Assembly: GCF_900102885.1 (NCBI RefSeq)
Contig: NZ_FNGE01000001.1
Location: 310,001-374,000, forward strand
Reading direction: 5' to 3'
Source of the DNA: Paracoccus chinensis
GTDB lineage: Bacteria > Pseudomonadota > Alphaproteobacteria > Rhodobacterales > Rhodobacteraceae
DNA length: 64,000 bases
Shown one piece after another: positions 35,677 to 44,483 of this stretch. Position numbers and translations under genes: made by a program. The notes under the pieces are model-generated. The model was not told the origin of the DNA, ran no database searches, and was given only the letters and a program-made list of their open reading frames with translations. Every line of letters starts with the position of its first letter. Within the stretch, counting starts at the first letter, position 1.

Positions 35677-36936
35677 TCAGCGCTCCTTCAGCCGGACACG
35701 GGAATTGTAAAGGTTCATGACCGCCGAGACGATCAGGCTGATGGCAAGGTAGATGCCCATCATCAGGATCATCGACTCCATCTCGCGCCCCGTCTGGTTC
35801 AGCGTCGTGCCGCCCAGCGTCGCCCGCAGGTCGGGATAGCCGACCGCGATCGCCAGCGAACTGTTCTTGGTCAGGTTCAGGAACTGCGAGATCAGCGGCG
35901 GGATGATGACCCGCAGCGCCTGCGGCAGCACCACCAGCGCCATGATGGGGCGCGGGCGCAAGCCCAGGGCGGCAGCGGCCTCGGTCTGGCCGCGGCTGAC
36001 GGCCAGGATGCCCGCGCGGACGATCTCGGCGATGAAGGCGCCGGTATAAAGCGACAACGCCAGCAGCAGCACCACGAAGCCGTTGTCGAGGTTCATGCCG
36101 CCCGCGAAGTTGAAGCCCCGCAGCTCCGGCGCGACCAGATGGATGCCGAAAAGCTGCATCAGCCCCAGGATCGGCAGCAGGTACAGCAGGACCGAGATCC
36201 ACCAGGTCGTCGGCCGCCGCCCGGTGCTGTCCTGCCGTTCCTGCGCCCAGGCGCGCAGCCAGAGATGGATCATCCAAGCGGCCAGCAGCGCCAGGGCGAA
36301 GGCCACCACCATCGCGTCGATCTGCAGCCCCAGCACCGTCACGGGGCCGGGATCATGTTCCGCCACGATGGCGGGGACGGCGGTATAGCGGTTGGTGGGG
36401 GCGATGCCGCCGAACAGGATCATCTCGGCGCCGGCGGTCCCGTCCTCGGCCACGCGATAGTCGCGGGGGGCGGGCATCACCTCGGTGAACAGCGCGAGGA
36501 TCACCAGGATCCACAGCAGCAGGGGCACGTTGCGGAAGATCTCGACATAGACCGTCATCAGCCGTGCCACGAGCCAGTTCCGCGACAGGCGCAGCACGCC
36601 CGCGAAAACGCCCAGGATCGTGGCGAAAAGGCAGCCCAGCGCCGACACCAGCAGTGTGTTCAGAAGCCCCACCATCGCCGCGCGCAGGTGGGTCGAGTTC
36701 GAATCGTAGGGGATCAGGCTGAAGGGGATGTCATAGCCCGAGCGATTGGTCAGAAAGCCGAAGTCGAAGGTCTTGCCCATGCGGGCGAGGTTCTGAACCG
36801 TGTTGTTCACCAGCCAGGACGCGACCGACATGACAAGGATGAAGACCAGCGCCTGGATCAGCAGGGCGCGGTAATGGCGGTCGTGGATCAGCATGGACAG
36901 CCGGAACGGCTGCCCTGCCCCGGGTGCAGGCGCCAT
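35677..36936 (-). CDS. bztB: Amino-acid ABC transporter permease (BztB/AapQ)
   Basis: Partner permease, 419 residues, with an opening DRHYRALLIQALVFILVMSV helix, the segment LARMGKTFDFGFLTNRSGYD typical of AapQ/BztB, and the permease core YVEIFRNVPLLLWILVI and AVSRGQTEAAAALGLRPRPI. A stable hairpin (37014-37045) separates it from bztA, as expected when the binding protein is made in excess. Confidence 0.94.
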   Translation of the reverse strand: MAPAPGAGQPFRLSMLIHDRHYRALLIQALVFILVMSVASWLVNNTVQNLARMGKTFDFGFLTNRSGYDIPFSLIPYDSNSTHLRAAMVGLLNTLLVSALGCLFATILGVFAGVLRLSRNWLVARLMTVYVEIFRNVPLLLWILVILALFTEVMPAPRDYRVAEDGTAGAEMILFGGIAPTNRYTAVPAIVAEHDPGPVTVLGLQIDAMVVAFALALLAAWMIHLWLRAWAQERQDSTGRRPTTWWISVLLYLLPILGLMQLFGIHLVAPELRGFNFAGGMNLDNGFVVLLLALSLYTGAFIAEIVRAGILAVSRGQTEAAAALGLRPRPIMALVVLPQALRVIIPPLISQFLNLTKNSSLAIAVGYPDLRATLGGTTLNQTGREMESMILMMGIYLAISLIVSAVMNLYNSRVRLKER

Positions 36937-37013
36937 GAGCGTGTTTCTCCCAGTTGGGCCGGGCGGATCTTCCGTCCACCTCGGCCGGGCCGTGTCGTTC
37001 AGCCGGAACGAAG

Positions 37014-37045
37014 CGCCCCGCCGCGCAGGTCAGCGGGGCGGGGCG
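37014..37045 (-). terminator. bztA-bztB intercistronic hairpin (attenuator)
   Basis: Nine-bp stem CGCCCCGCC / GGCGGGGCG (37014-37022 and 37037-37045), 14-base loop, ten bases after the bztA stop. Such structures after a binding-protein gene usually stabilise its mRNA or partly stop transcription into the permease genes. Confidence 0.55.
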
Positions 37046-37054
37046 TCAGGGTTC

Positions 37055-38080
37055 TCAGCGGAAGGGCATCGCGTACATCAGGCCGCCCTGGGTCCACAGC
37101 GCGTTCAGCCCGCGCGGCAGCCCGATGGGGGTCTGCTCGCCGATGTTGGCGGCGAAGATCTCGCCGTAGTTGCCCGAGGCGGCGATGGCGCGCTTGGCCC
37201 ATTCCTTGTCCAGCCCCAGCATCGCGCCGTAGTCGTCGGTCGCGCCCAGCATCCGCTGCACGTCCGGGTTGGTCGAAGAGCGCGACAACTCGTCGAGGTT
37301 GGCCGAGGTGACGCCGTATTCCTCGGCCGAGATCAGCGCGTAAAGCGTCCAGCGGACGATGTCGGTCCAGTTGTTGTCGCCATGGCGGGTGGCGGGGGCC
37401 AGCGGCTCCTTCGAGATGATCTCGGGCAGGATGACGTGGTTGTCGGGATCGGCGAAGGCCGCGCGCGTCGCCGCAAGGCCCGAGGCGTCGGTGGTGTAGG
37501 CGTCGCAGGCGCCCGCCATGTACTGCTGCTCGCCTTCGGCGTTCGAATCGATGTTGACCGGCTGGTAGGTCATGTTGTTGGCCTTGAACCAGTCGGCGAG
37601 GTTCAGTTCCGTCGAGGTGCCGGTCTGGATGCAGATGGTCGCGCCGTCCAGTTCCGTGGCCGAGCTCACGCCCAGGTCCTTGCGGACCATGAAGCCCTGC
37701 CCGTCGTAGTAATTGACGCCCGCGAAATCCATCTTGAGGTCGGTGTCGCGCTGGAAGGTCCAGGTCGAGTTCCGGGCCAGCAGGTCCACCTCGCCCGAGG
37801 TCAGCGCGGTGAAGCGGGTCTGCCCGGTGGTGGGCACGTATTTCACCTTGGAGGGATCGCCCAGCACGGCGGCGGCGACCGCCTTGCAGACGGCGATGTC
37901 GAAGCCCGACCAGTTGCCGTTCGCATCCGGCGCGGCAAAGCCGACAAGGCCGGTGTTCACGCCGCAGTTCAGCACGCCGCGCTGCTTGACCTGCGCGAGG
38001 GTGTCCCCCTCGGCCGCAAGCGCCACGCCCGCGGTCAGCGCCGAAGCCGCCACCGTGGCCAGGAAAGCCGTATAACGCAT
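37055..38080 (-). CDS. bztA: Amino-acid ABC transporter substrate-binding protein (BztA/AapJ)
   Basis: Periplasmic receptor for glutamate/glutamine/aspartate/asparagine-type amino acids. 341 residues with a Sec signal (MRYTAFLATVAASALTAGVALA), LAQVKQRGVLNCGVNTGLVG, the SBP_bac_3 signature GFDIAVCKAVAAAVLGD and DLLARNSTWTFQRD. AGAGGA lies five to six bases before the ATG at 38080. First gene of bztABCD. Confidence 0.95.
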   Translation of the reverse strand: MRYTAFLATVAASALTAGVALAAEGDTLAQVKQRGVLNCGVNTGLVGFAAPDANGNWSGFDIAVCKAVAAAVLGDPSKVKYVPTTGQTRFTALTSGEVDLLARNSTWTFQRDTDLKMDFAGVNYYDGQGFMVRKDLGVSSATELDGATICIQTGTSTELNLADWFKANNMTYQPVNIDSNAEGEQQYMAGACDAYTTDASGLAATRAAFADPDNHVILPEIISKEPLAPATRHGDNNWTDIVRWTLYALISAEEYGVTSANLDELSRSSTNPDVQRMLGATDDYGAMLGLDKEWAKRAIAASGNYGEIFAANIGEQTPIGLPRGLNALWTQGGLMYAMPFR

Positions 38081-38209
38081 GAAAGTCCTCTCTGCTGTCG
38101 GCCGGATCTGCGCCCGGCGCGGTTCCGCGGGTCGGCGCCCCGGCCCGGCCCTGGGCCGCACCTCGGCGCGCCCCGCCTGACCCTCATACTGCCGGTCGGA
38201 TCGCGTCCG

Positions 38210-38959
38210 TCAAGCGTCAGGCTCGGCCGCGCTTTCGGACCCCGCGTCCGCAGGGGCGAGTAGCGCGAGCAGCCGCGCGGCGTTGCACAGGGCCTGCAGC
38301 CGGTCCCCGGCGGCGAGGTCGGCTTCCTCGTCGCGGCCCCAGATCTCGGCCTGGTGCTCCTCGTCGATGCGCGACAGGCGATGCGCGGCCTCGGCGTCCA
38401 GCCGGCCTTCCAGCACGGCCAGCCCCAGCACCAGCGAGCCGGACAGCGTCACCAGGTCATGCAGCGCGGTCAGCTGCCAAGGCGTCAGCCCACCCAGCCG
38501 CGCCCGCAGCCGATCCAGCGCGGCCTGTTCCTGCGTGACCGGGATCACCCCCTGCGTGACCCGCAGAGCGGCTCCCAGATCGTGGCGCGCCCAGTCCAGC
38601 CAAGGGTTCCACCCCTCGGCCTGGCGCACGACCAGTTCGACCGGGTGTTCGGCGCGATAGCACAGAAGATCGGTGCCGCCGTATTCGGCCAGCATGTCGG
38701 CGACGGCGTCGAACTGCGGCGCAACCCGCTCGATGGCCGAGTTCGCGGCGCGCGTAAGAGGCATCGCGCCGGGGTCGATCGCGTCGGCCTGCGCGTCCCA
38801 TTCGGCGGCCACCGCCTGCGCCAGCGCAAGGGTCGGCATCACAAGGGGCAGCTTGCCCGGGGTGCGGACGGGACGGCCGTCCAGCCGGACCTCATAGCCG
38901 CCCTCGACGGCCGCGACCTCGGCCTGCGTCCAGAACCGGCGGGCCTTCCATTCGCTCAT
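38210..38959 (-). CDS. ATP12 family F1-ATPase assembly chaperone
   Basis: Chaperone for the F1 alpha subunit, shared by mitochondria and alphaproteobacteria. The 249-residue protein begins MSEWKARRFWTQAEVA and shows the conserved VRLDGRPVRTPGKLPLVMPT, AIERVAPQFDAVADMLAEYG, TDLLCYRAEHP and WLDWARHDLG segments. Four-base overlap with the HAD gene (ATGA). It ends the operon rarA-crcB-rluC-HAD-atp12. Confidence 0.93.
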   Translation of the reverse strand: MSEWKARRFWTQAEVAAVEGGYEVRLDGRPVRTPGKLPLVMPTLALAQAVAAEWDAQADAIDPGAMPLTRAANSAIERVAPQFDAVADMLAEYGGTDLLCYRAEHPVELVVRQAEGWNPWLDWARHDLGAALRVTQGVIPVTQEQAALDRLRARLGGLTPWQLTALHDLVTLSGSLVLGLAVLEGRLDAEAAHRLSRIDEEHQAEIWGRDEEADLAAGDRLQALCNAARLLALLAPADAGSESAAEPDA

Positions 38960-39612
38960 GCTGCCCACTCCTCGATCAGATCGGAAAGTTCGGGAAAGTC
39001 GCGGGCAACCGCCCGCGCCCCCGCCTGCGCCAGTTCCTCGGCCGGATGATGGCCCCAGGCGACGCCGAAGGACGCGATGCCGGCGTTCCCCGCCATGAGG
39101 ATGTCGAAGCTGGTGTCGCCGATCATCACGGCACGATCCGCATGGGCGCCGCTGTCGTTCAGGCAGGACAGGATCATCCCCGGCGCGGGCTTCGACGGAT
39201 GGCCGTCGGCGCAATGGGTGGCGACGAAGTAGCGCCCAAGGTCATGAGCCACGAGCAGCGCGTCCAGCCCACGCCGCGACTTGCCCGTGGCGACCGCCAT
39301 CAGCAGGTCGTCCCGCGCAGCCAGCCGGTCGAGGCAATCCCGCGCGCCGGGAAACAGGGGCGATTCGCCTTCGCCGCGCGCGGCGCCATAATGGCTGCGA
39401 TAGCCCTCGACCACGACATGACGCGTCGCCGGGTCATGTCCCGGCAGCAGGGTTTCTACCGCCACCGGCAGCGACAGGCCGACGATGCTGCTGACGGTGC
39501 GATCCGGCAGGGGAGCCAGGCCGGCGGCGGCCATGCCGGCCGCCATCGAATCCATGATCATCGCATGGCTATCCACCAGCGTGCCGTCGATGTCCCAGAT
39601 GACGAGCTTCAT
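38956..39612 (-). CDS. HAD-superfamily hydrolase, phosphoglycolate phosphatase-like
   Basis: 218-residue phosphatase with motif I DIDGTLVDSH (nucleophile Asp8), motif II at VATGKSRRGL, motif III Lys near HPSKPAPGMI and motif IV IGDTSFDILMAGNAG; the cap domain lies between residues 15 and 85. Substrate unknown. Four-base overlaps with rluC upstream and atp12 downstream indicate coupling. Confidence 0.92.
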   Translation of the reverse strand: MKLVIWDIDGTLVDSHAMIMDSMAAGMAAAGLAPLPDRTVSSIVGLSLPVAVETLLPGHDPATRHVVVEGYRSHYGAARGEGESPLFPGARDCLDRLAARDDLLMAVATGKSRRGLDALLVAHDLGRYFVATHCADGHPSKPAPGMILSCLNDSGAHADRAVMIGDTSFDILMAGNAGIASFGVAWGHHPAEELAQAGARAVARDFPELSDLIEEWAA

Positions 39613-40646
39613 TCTTCCTCGAACGGGTCTGCGGGCACGTCGCGTTCCGACCAGCCCAAGGTCTTCCAGGTCCGCGCCATGTGATCCGGCAGGGGCGCGG
39701 TCAGGGTGATGCGCTTGCCGGTGATCGGGTGGTCGAAGCTGATCGAGCGCGCGTGCAGGTGCAACTTGCGGCTGATCTCTCCGCCAAGCTGCGCGCCCCA
39801 GCCGTCGCCCAGGTTTTCCTGCCCCGAGCCGCCATACTTGCCGTCGCCGATGATCGGGTGGCCCAGTTCCGCCATATGGGCACGCAACTGGTGCGTGCGG
39901 CCCGTCACCGGAACAAGCGCAGCCCAGCTGACACGGGTGCCGAGGCTGTCCAGAACAGCGTAATCCGTCGTCGCGCGCTTGGCGCCCTCGGTCTGGTCCA
40001 CGCGGGCGGGGTGGACGCAGATCATCTTCTCGCCCTCGCCGCCGCGCCCATGACCTGGCGCCTTGACCAGCCCGAAGCGGACCGTGCCCATCTTGGGCGA
40101 GGGTACGCCCGCAACGGCGGCCCAGTAGATCTTGCGGGTGGTCCGTGCCCGAAAGGCCTCGGACAGGCGCCGCGCCACCCGGTCGGTGCGCGCCAGCAGC
40201 AGGACGCCCGAGGTGTCCTTGTCCAGCCGGTGCACCAGCCTGGGCTTTTCCTTGTAGCCGAACATCAGCGCGGGCGTCAGGCCGTCCACGTGACGCTCGC
40301 CCTGCCCCGACCCGCCTTGGCTGGGCAAGCCCGGCGGCTTGTTGATCGCGATGATATGCTCGTCCTTCCACAGGACGGCGGCCTGGATCATCTCGGCATC
40401 GGTTTCCCGCAGGCGCGGCGCGGCAGGGGCCGGCGCGGCGTCGGGCAGCGGCGGCACCCGCACCTCCTGTCCCGGCTCGATGCGGGTTGCGGGCTTGACC
40501 CGGCCGGCATCGACGCGGATCTGGCCGGTTCGGCACAGCTTTTCGATGGCGATCTGGTTCAGCTGGGGAAAGCGCTTCCGCAGCCAGCGATCAAGCCGCT
40601 GCTCGCCCTCTTCCTCGCCCACGCGAAGGATCTGCACGCCACTCAT
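39609..40646 (-). CDS. rluC: Ribosomal large-subunit pseudouridine synthase RluC/RluD family
   Basis: Isomerises specific uridines of 23S rRNA. 345 residues: an S4-like RNA-binding domain (RLDRWLRKRFPQLNQIAIEK, about 18-75) and the catalytic domain with the active-site Asp in LVHRLDKDTSGVLLLAR and the VTGRTHQLRAHMA segment. Start at 40646 overlaps crcB by four bases. RluC is the most likely assignment on context; D/A subfamilies cannot be excluded. Confidence 0.9.
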   Translation of the reverse strand: MSGVQILRVGEEEGEQRLDRWLRKRFPQLNQIAIEKLCRTGQIRVDAGRVKPATRIEPGQEVRVPPLPDAAPAPAAPRLRETDAEMIQAAVLWKDEHIIAINKPPGLPSQGGSGQGERHVDGLTPALMFGYKEKPRLVHRLDKDTSGVLLLARTDRVARRLSEAFRARTTRKIYWAAVAGVPSPKMGTVRFGLVKAPGHGRGGEGEKMICVHPARVDQTEGAKRATTDYAVLDSLGTRVSWAALVPVTGRTHQLRAHMAELGHPIIGDGKYGGSGQENLGDGWGAQLGGEISRKLHLHARSISFDHPITGKRITLTAPLPDHMARTWKTLGWSERDVPADPFEEE

Positions 40647-41008
40647 GCCACACGTCCCATGGAAAGCCCCGCCACAAGCGCGGCAAGCGAAAGAATGACG
40701 CTGGCGCCGACATAAAGGGCGGCCATGCCCCCCTGCCCCTTCTGCCACAGCGCCACCGCGTCCAGCGAAAAGGCGGAAAAGGTGGTGAAGCCTCCCAGCA
40801 GCCCCGTCAGCAGGAACGGCGCCCAGGCGCTGTCCCGTCCCAGGACCGCCACCAGCAGCCCCATGAGGAATGAGCCCGCGAGGTTTACCGTCAGCGTCGC
40901 CCAAGGGAAGGCAGGCCCGAACATGCGCGCTGCGCCCAGGTTCACGCCATAGCGCGCCGAGGCGCCGAGGGCGCCGCCCAGCGCCACCTGAAATACCGAA
41001 GTCATCAT
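40643..41008 (-). CDS. crcB: Fluoride channel CrcB/Fluc
   Basis: Small dimeric membrane channel that exports fluoride. 121 residues with four helices, the GGALGASARYGVNL opening, TLTVNLAGSFLMGLLVA and the fluoride-path GFTTFSAFSLD motif. Two adjacent ATGs (41008, 41005) are possible starts. It is the gene after rarA, 31 bases away; no fluoride riboswitch is visible there. Confidence 0.94.
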   Translation of the reverse strand: MMTSVFQVALGGALGASARYGVNLGAARMFGPAFPWATLTVNLAGSFLMGLLVAVLGRDSAWAPFLLTGLLGGFTTFSAFSLDAVALWQKGQGGMAALYVGASVILSLAALVAGLSMGRVA

Positions 41009-41039
41009 CCCGCTGACCTGTAGGCGGACCCGCGCAAAG

Positions 41040-42365
41040 TCAACCGCCGCGCTTGAGGCGCTGACTCACGAACCAGTCGAGCCGCTTTTTCAACTCCCGC
41101 TCGAATCCCCGCTCGACGGGCGTGTAGAGGACCGGGCGCTTCATGCCCTCGGGGAAATAGTTCTGGCCCGAGAACCCGTCCTCGGCGTCGTGGTCATAGG
41201 CATAGCCCGCGCCATAGCCCTGGTTCTTCATCAGCGCGGTCGGCGCGTTCAGAATATGGGCGGGGGGCATCAGGCTGCCCGTGCGCTTTGCTTCGGCCCG
41301 CGCGGCCTTGTAGGCGGCATAGCCCGCGTTCGACTTGGGCGCGAGCGCGAGATAGATTACCGCCTGCGCCAGCGCCAATTCCCCCTCAGGGGAGCCCAGC
41401 CGTTCGTAAAGCGCCCAGGCGTCGAGGCAGTGCCGCTGCGCCGCCGGATCGGCCAGCCCGATGTCCTCGACCGCCATGCGGGTGATGCGGCGGGCGAGAT
41501 AGCGCGGGTCCTCTCCCCCCTCCAGCATCCGCGCAAGCCAGTAGAGCGCGGCATCCGGGTCCGAGCCGCGGACGGATTTGTGCAGGGCCGAGATCAGGTT
41601 GTAATGCTCGTCGCCCGACTTGTCGTATTTCGCGGCCCGCCTCATGAGGCGGCGCGACAGCTCATCGGGACCGAGGGGACGCTCGACCTTCCAGGCCATG
41701 ACCTGCTCGATCAGGTTCAGCGCGGCGCGACCATCGCCGTCCGCCATGGTCAGCAGCGCCTCGCGCGCCTCTCCGGTCAGGGGCAGCGCCCGGCCCATCT
41801 CGCGCTCGGCCCGCTGGGCGAGCAGTTCGAGGTCTGAAAGCTCGAGCCGCTTCAGCACGATCACCTGCGCGCGGCTGAGAAGGGCGGCGTTCAGTTCGAA
41901 GGAGGGATTCTCGGTCGTGGCGCCCACCAGAAGGATGGTGCCGTCCTCCATATGCGGCAGGAAGCTGTCTTGCTGCGCCTTGTTGAAACGGTGGATCTCG
42001 TCCACGAACAGCAGCGTTCCCCGGCCCCGGCGGTGCAGCATCCGGGCGGTGTCGAAAACCTTCCGCAGTTCGGCGACACCCGAGAAGATCGCCGAGATCT
42101 GCACGAAATCCCGGTCGGTCTGGTCCGCCAGCAGTCGCGCGATGGTGGTCTTGCCAACCCCCGGTGGCCCCCAGAGGATCAGCGACGACAGGCTGCCTGC
42201 CGCCAGCATCGCCCCCAGAGGGCCGTCCGGGCCCAGCACCTCGCCCTGGCCGATGACATCGGCCAGCCGCCGCGGGCGGATGCGGTCCGCCAGCGGCCGA
42301 TGCGCCGAGGGCGCGGTGCCGGGCTCGGGATTGTCGGGCATGAGATTGTCGAAAAGATCGGCCAT
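41040..42365 (-). CDS. rarA: Replication-associated recombination protein A (MgsA/RarA)
   Basis: AAA+ ATPase related to clamp loaders, acting at stalled replication forks. 441 residues with Walker A ILWGPPGVGKTTIARLLA (about 64-81), Walker B LLFVDEIHRFNKAQQD, sensor segment GATTENPSFELN and the C-terminal tetramerisation region (QGYGAGYAYDHDAEDGFSGQ). First gene of the leftward operon ending in atp12. Confidence 0.95.
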   Translation of the reverse strand: MADLFDNLMPDNPEPGTAPSAHRPLADRIRPRRLADVIGQGEVLGPDGPLGAMLAAGSLSSLILWGPPGVGKTTIARLLADQTDRDFVQISAIFSGVAELRKVFDTARMLHRRGRGTLLFVDEIHRFNKAQQDSFLPHMEDGTILLVGATTENPSFELNAALLSRAQVIVLKRLELSDLELLAQRAEREMGRALPLTGEAREALLTMADGDGRAALNLIEQVMAWKVERPLGPDELSRRLMRRAAKYDKSGDEHYNLISALHKSVRGSDPDAALYWLARMLEGGEDPRYLARRITRMAVEDIGLADPAAQRHCLDAWALYERLGSPEGELALAQAVIYLALAPKSNAGYAAYKAARAEAKRTGSLMPPAHILNAPTALMKNQGYGAGYAYDHDAEDGFSGQNYFPEGMKRPVLYTPVERGFERELKKRLDWFVSQRLKRGG

Positions 42366-42422
42366 GGCGGGCAGATTACGCTGCCCGCCACGCGGTGGGT
42401 ATCCCCCACCCCTGCCGGGGCA

Positions 42423-43016
42423 TCAGTGCATCTTCGGAACAAGGTTGATCGACACGCACTGGTTTTCTTCGCCTTCAATCAACATGACCCGGCCGATCGC
42501 CTCGGCATCGAGCCCGCAGCGCCCGTACCAGCGCGGCCAGGTGGCGCCGGTCAGGGCGATCAGCCGCGTGGCGCCCAGTTCGCGCGCCGTCTTCGTCATG
42601 GCGCCGGCCATGGCCATGTGGACCTTGCGGCGGATCGCCATGGGGGTCGAATGGTTGACGAAGACTCGGGTGCATTCCCACACCTGCGGATCGACGGGGG
42701 CTTCTTCATACAGTAGGTCCTGCGGGATCGTTCCCCCGAGGACACCCCGCTGCGCGTCGCGGATCATGTAGGAATAAACACCGCACTGCGCCGTGGTGGG
42801 CGTCAGGCGGAAGCCACCCAGCACCTGGTCGGCACCGTCGTGGACCGCAACCCAGCGGCTGGCAGGGGTGTCGTACTGATCAAATTCCATTCCATCCGCC
42901 TGCGGCAGATCCCAGTTCTTCTGGACGATGAAGCTCTGGCGGCGGGCGCGGAACAGGTTGGCAAACAGTTCGCCGTGGTTGTGAAGATTGCTGAAGGAAA
43001 GGGTGGTGGTCTGCAT
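42423..43016 (-). CDS. Acyl-homoserine-lactone synthase (LuxI family)
   Basis: Makes an N-acyl-homoserine lactone signal from S-adenosylmethionine and an acyl donor. The 197-residue sequence keeps the family residues: Arg and Phe in RARRQSFIV, Trp in KNWDLPQ, Glu/Asp/Asp in MEFDQYDTP, Arg in GGFRLTPTT and the Glu-x-x-Arg pair in WECTRVFV. Downstream of a luxR-type gene on the same strand (73-base gap). No lux-box-like 20-bp dyad was found before it. Signal acyl length cannot be told from sequence. Confidence 0.93.
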   Translation of the reverse strand: MQTTTLSFSNLHNHGELFANLFRARRQSFIVQKNWDLPQADGMEFDQYDTPASRWVAVHDGADQVLGGFRLTPTTAQCGVYSYMIRDAQRGVLGGTIPQDLLYEEAPVDPQVWECTRVFVNHSTPMAIRRKVHMAMAGAMTKTARELGATRLIALTGATWPRWYGRCGLDAEAIGRVMLIEGEENQCVSINLVPKMH

Positions 43017-43089
43017 GGTCTTCTCCGTGGGTTGAGGGATTTGGCCCCCCGGAGCGACCGCGGTTGAAGTTTGTCTTGGGCGAGCGTTC

Positions 43090-43701
43090 CTATAGCAGTC
43101 GGTAATCCTTGGCTCGTTGCAGTGCCTCGGCCGTTGTCTTGGCCATCAGCCGTTCGCGGGCCGAGATCAGACGGGCCTTGAACGCACTTTCCGTGATGCC
43201 GAGCTTGGCAGCCGCTGCCGCGTGGCGATCGCCCTCCGCGATACATCGAAGGGCCTCTTGCTGAGCCTTCGTCAGGCTCTCCGGCGGCTCGGTGATGTCG
43301 TGGAGCCGTCGTACCATCGTCGAGATCGTCTCGATCTCGTCATCCTTGAATTCGCGCGTGCCGTTGGCAAAGCTCGCGATGGTGCGCGACTTGATGGGCC
43401 CGCAGGACAGCGTCAGCCCGTAGGTCAGCCCGTGGCTGGCGGCATCCGCCAGGATGCCGAAGGGGTCGGGGATCGGCATGGCCGACCAGCGGACCGCGCC
43501 CGTCGTCGAAAACCCCCAGGCGATCGTGGGATCCCGCAGCGCATAGGCGTTGCTGGAATAGCGTTCCGCCCAGGTTTCCGGATAGGTCTGGAACTGCATG
43601 ATGGGCGCGGCGAAGCGAATGTGCAGGCCGATGTAATAGCCCTTGGGCGCCAGCTTCTGCAGACGGGCCAGGGTGGCGGAAATTTCAGCTCTGGATGACA
43701 T
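43090..43701 (-). CDS. LuxR-family quorum-sensing regulator
   Basis: Signal receptor and DNA-binding protein of 203 residues. The autoinducer-binding domain has the canonical pocket residues: Trp and Tyr four apart (TWAERY), Asp-Pro (RDPTIAW) and Trp (GAVRWS). The C-terminal LuxR helix-turn-helix (about 140-200) begins LTKAQQEALRCIAEGDRH and contains AAAKLGITESAFKARL. It lies directly upstream of luxI. It is short for the family because of a compact N terminus, and has no ribosome binding site; see the promoter entry. Confidence 0.92.
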   Translation of the reverse strand: MSSRAEISATLARLQKLAPKGYYIGLHIRFAAPIMQFQTYPETWAERYSSNAYALRDPTIAWGFSTTGAVRWSAMPIPDPFGILADAASHGLTYGLTLSCGPIKSRTIASFANGTREFKDDEIETISTMVRRLHDITEPPESLTKAQQEALRCIAEGDRHAAAAAKLGITESAFKARLISARERLMAKTTAEALQRAKDYRLL

Positions 43702-43706
43702 ATCTT

Positions 43707-43735
43707 TTTAGACAAATTGCAACCAACAAGGTCAA
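43707..43735 (-). promoter_or_regulatory. luxR promoter
   Basis: TTGACC (43730-43735), a 17-base spacer and TCTAAA (43707-43712) read leftward. Only AAGAT separates the -10 box from the luxR ATG, so transcription would begin at or next to the start codon and produce a leaderless mRNA. A TATAAT sits farther upstream (about 43740-43748) without a good -35. Confidence 0.55.
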
Positions 43736-43826
43736 CCGAGATTATATGGATGCAAGGCGCCCGACTTGCCACGCACTACTATGGTCTAACGGGTGACTGG
43801 TTAGTTTTCGGTAAACGGTGGTGCAA

Positions 43827-43859
43827 AATAACCCGCGCAGCGGTGCTGCGCGGGTTATT
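43827..43859 (-). terminator. Terminator of the ribosomal (alpha) operon
   Basis: A perfect 15-bp stem AATAACCCGCGCAGC / GCTGCGCGGGTTATT (43827-43841 and 43845-43859) with a 3-base loop, followed leftward by TTTTGCACC. It lies 38 bases past the rplQ stop and insulates the luxR promoter. Confidence 0.9.
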
Positions 43860-43896
43860 CAATGACGCAACGTCAAGGTGACGTAAAGGGGTGGCC

Positions 43897-44322
43897 TCAG
43901 GCCGGGAAGTCGGCGTCCGCCTCGGCTTCCAGACGGGCGCGGTCGGCGGCGCCCTTGGCCGAGGTGTCGCGGTCAACGAACTCGATGATCGCCATCGGCG
44001 CCATGTCGCCATAACGGAAGCCGGCCTTCAGCACGCGGACATAGCCGCCCTGACGGTTGGCATAGCGTGGGCCGAGGATCTCGAACAGGCGGGCGACATG
44101 CTGGTCCTGCTTCAGCTGGGCAGCAGCCTGGCGGCGGGCGTGCAGGTCGCCGCGTTTGGCCAGCGTGATCAGCTTCTCGATGATCGGGCGCAGTTCCTTG
44201 GCCTTGGGCAGGGTGGTCTTGATCTGCTCGTGCTCGATCAGCGAGCCGGCCATGTTGGCGAACAGCGCCTTGCGGTGTTCGTGGGTGCGGTTCAGGCGGC
44301 GGTAGCCACGGGCGTGACGCAT
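43897..44322 (-). CDS. rplQ: 50S ribosomal protein L17 (bL17)
   Basis: Large-subunit protein at the exit region. 141 residues with the family opening [20 protein letters not shown] and [20 protein letters not shown]; the acidic/Ala C-terminal extension is usual for Rhodobacteraceae. GGAGAA upstream of the ATG. Last gene of the operon; separated from rpoA by 161 bases that contain two tandem copies of GTTCATGCAC. Confidence 0.97.
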   Translation of the reverse strand: MRHARGYRRLNRTHEHRKALFANMAGSLIEHEQIKTTLPKAKELRPIIEKLITLAKRGDLHARRQAAAQLKQDQHVARLFEILGPRYANRQGGYVRVLKAGFRYGDMAPMAIIEFVDRDTSAKGAADRARLEAEADADFPA

Positions 44323-44483
44323 GATGATTCTCCGTTTACGTCTTTTGCTTTGTCCGGCAGCCCATGCGTGCGGGCCGCTCTCCTTGGGGCGGGATTGCCC
44401 GGTCTTGCGGGGGCACGGGCGTTGCAGCGTTCATGCACGGTTCATGCACAGGCGATGCAGACGCACCCGCGCCCCCGGATCTC

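Noticed and set aside
44425..44460. Two tandem copies of GTTCATGCAC between rplQ and rpoA
   Set aside because: Only two copies of ten bases; too small to support a named element, though kept in the rplQ note.
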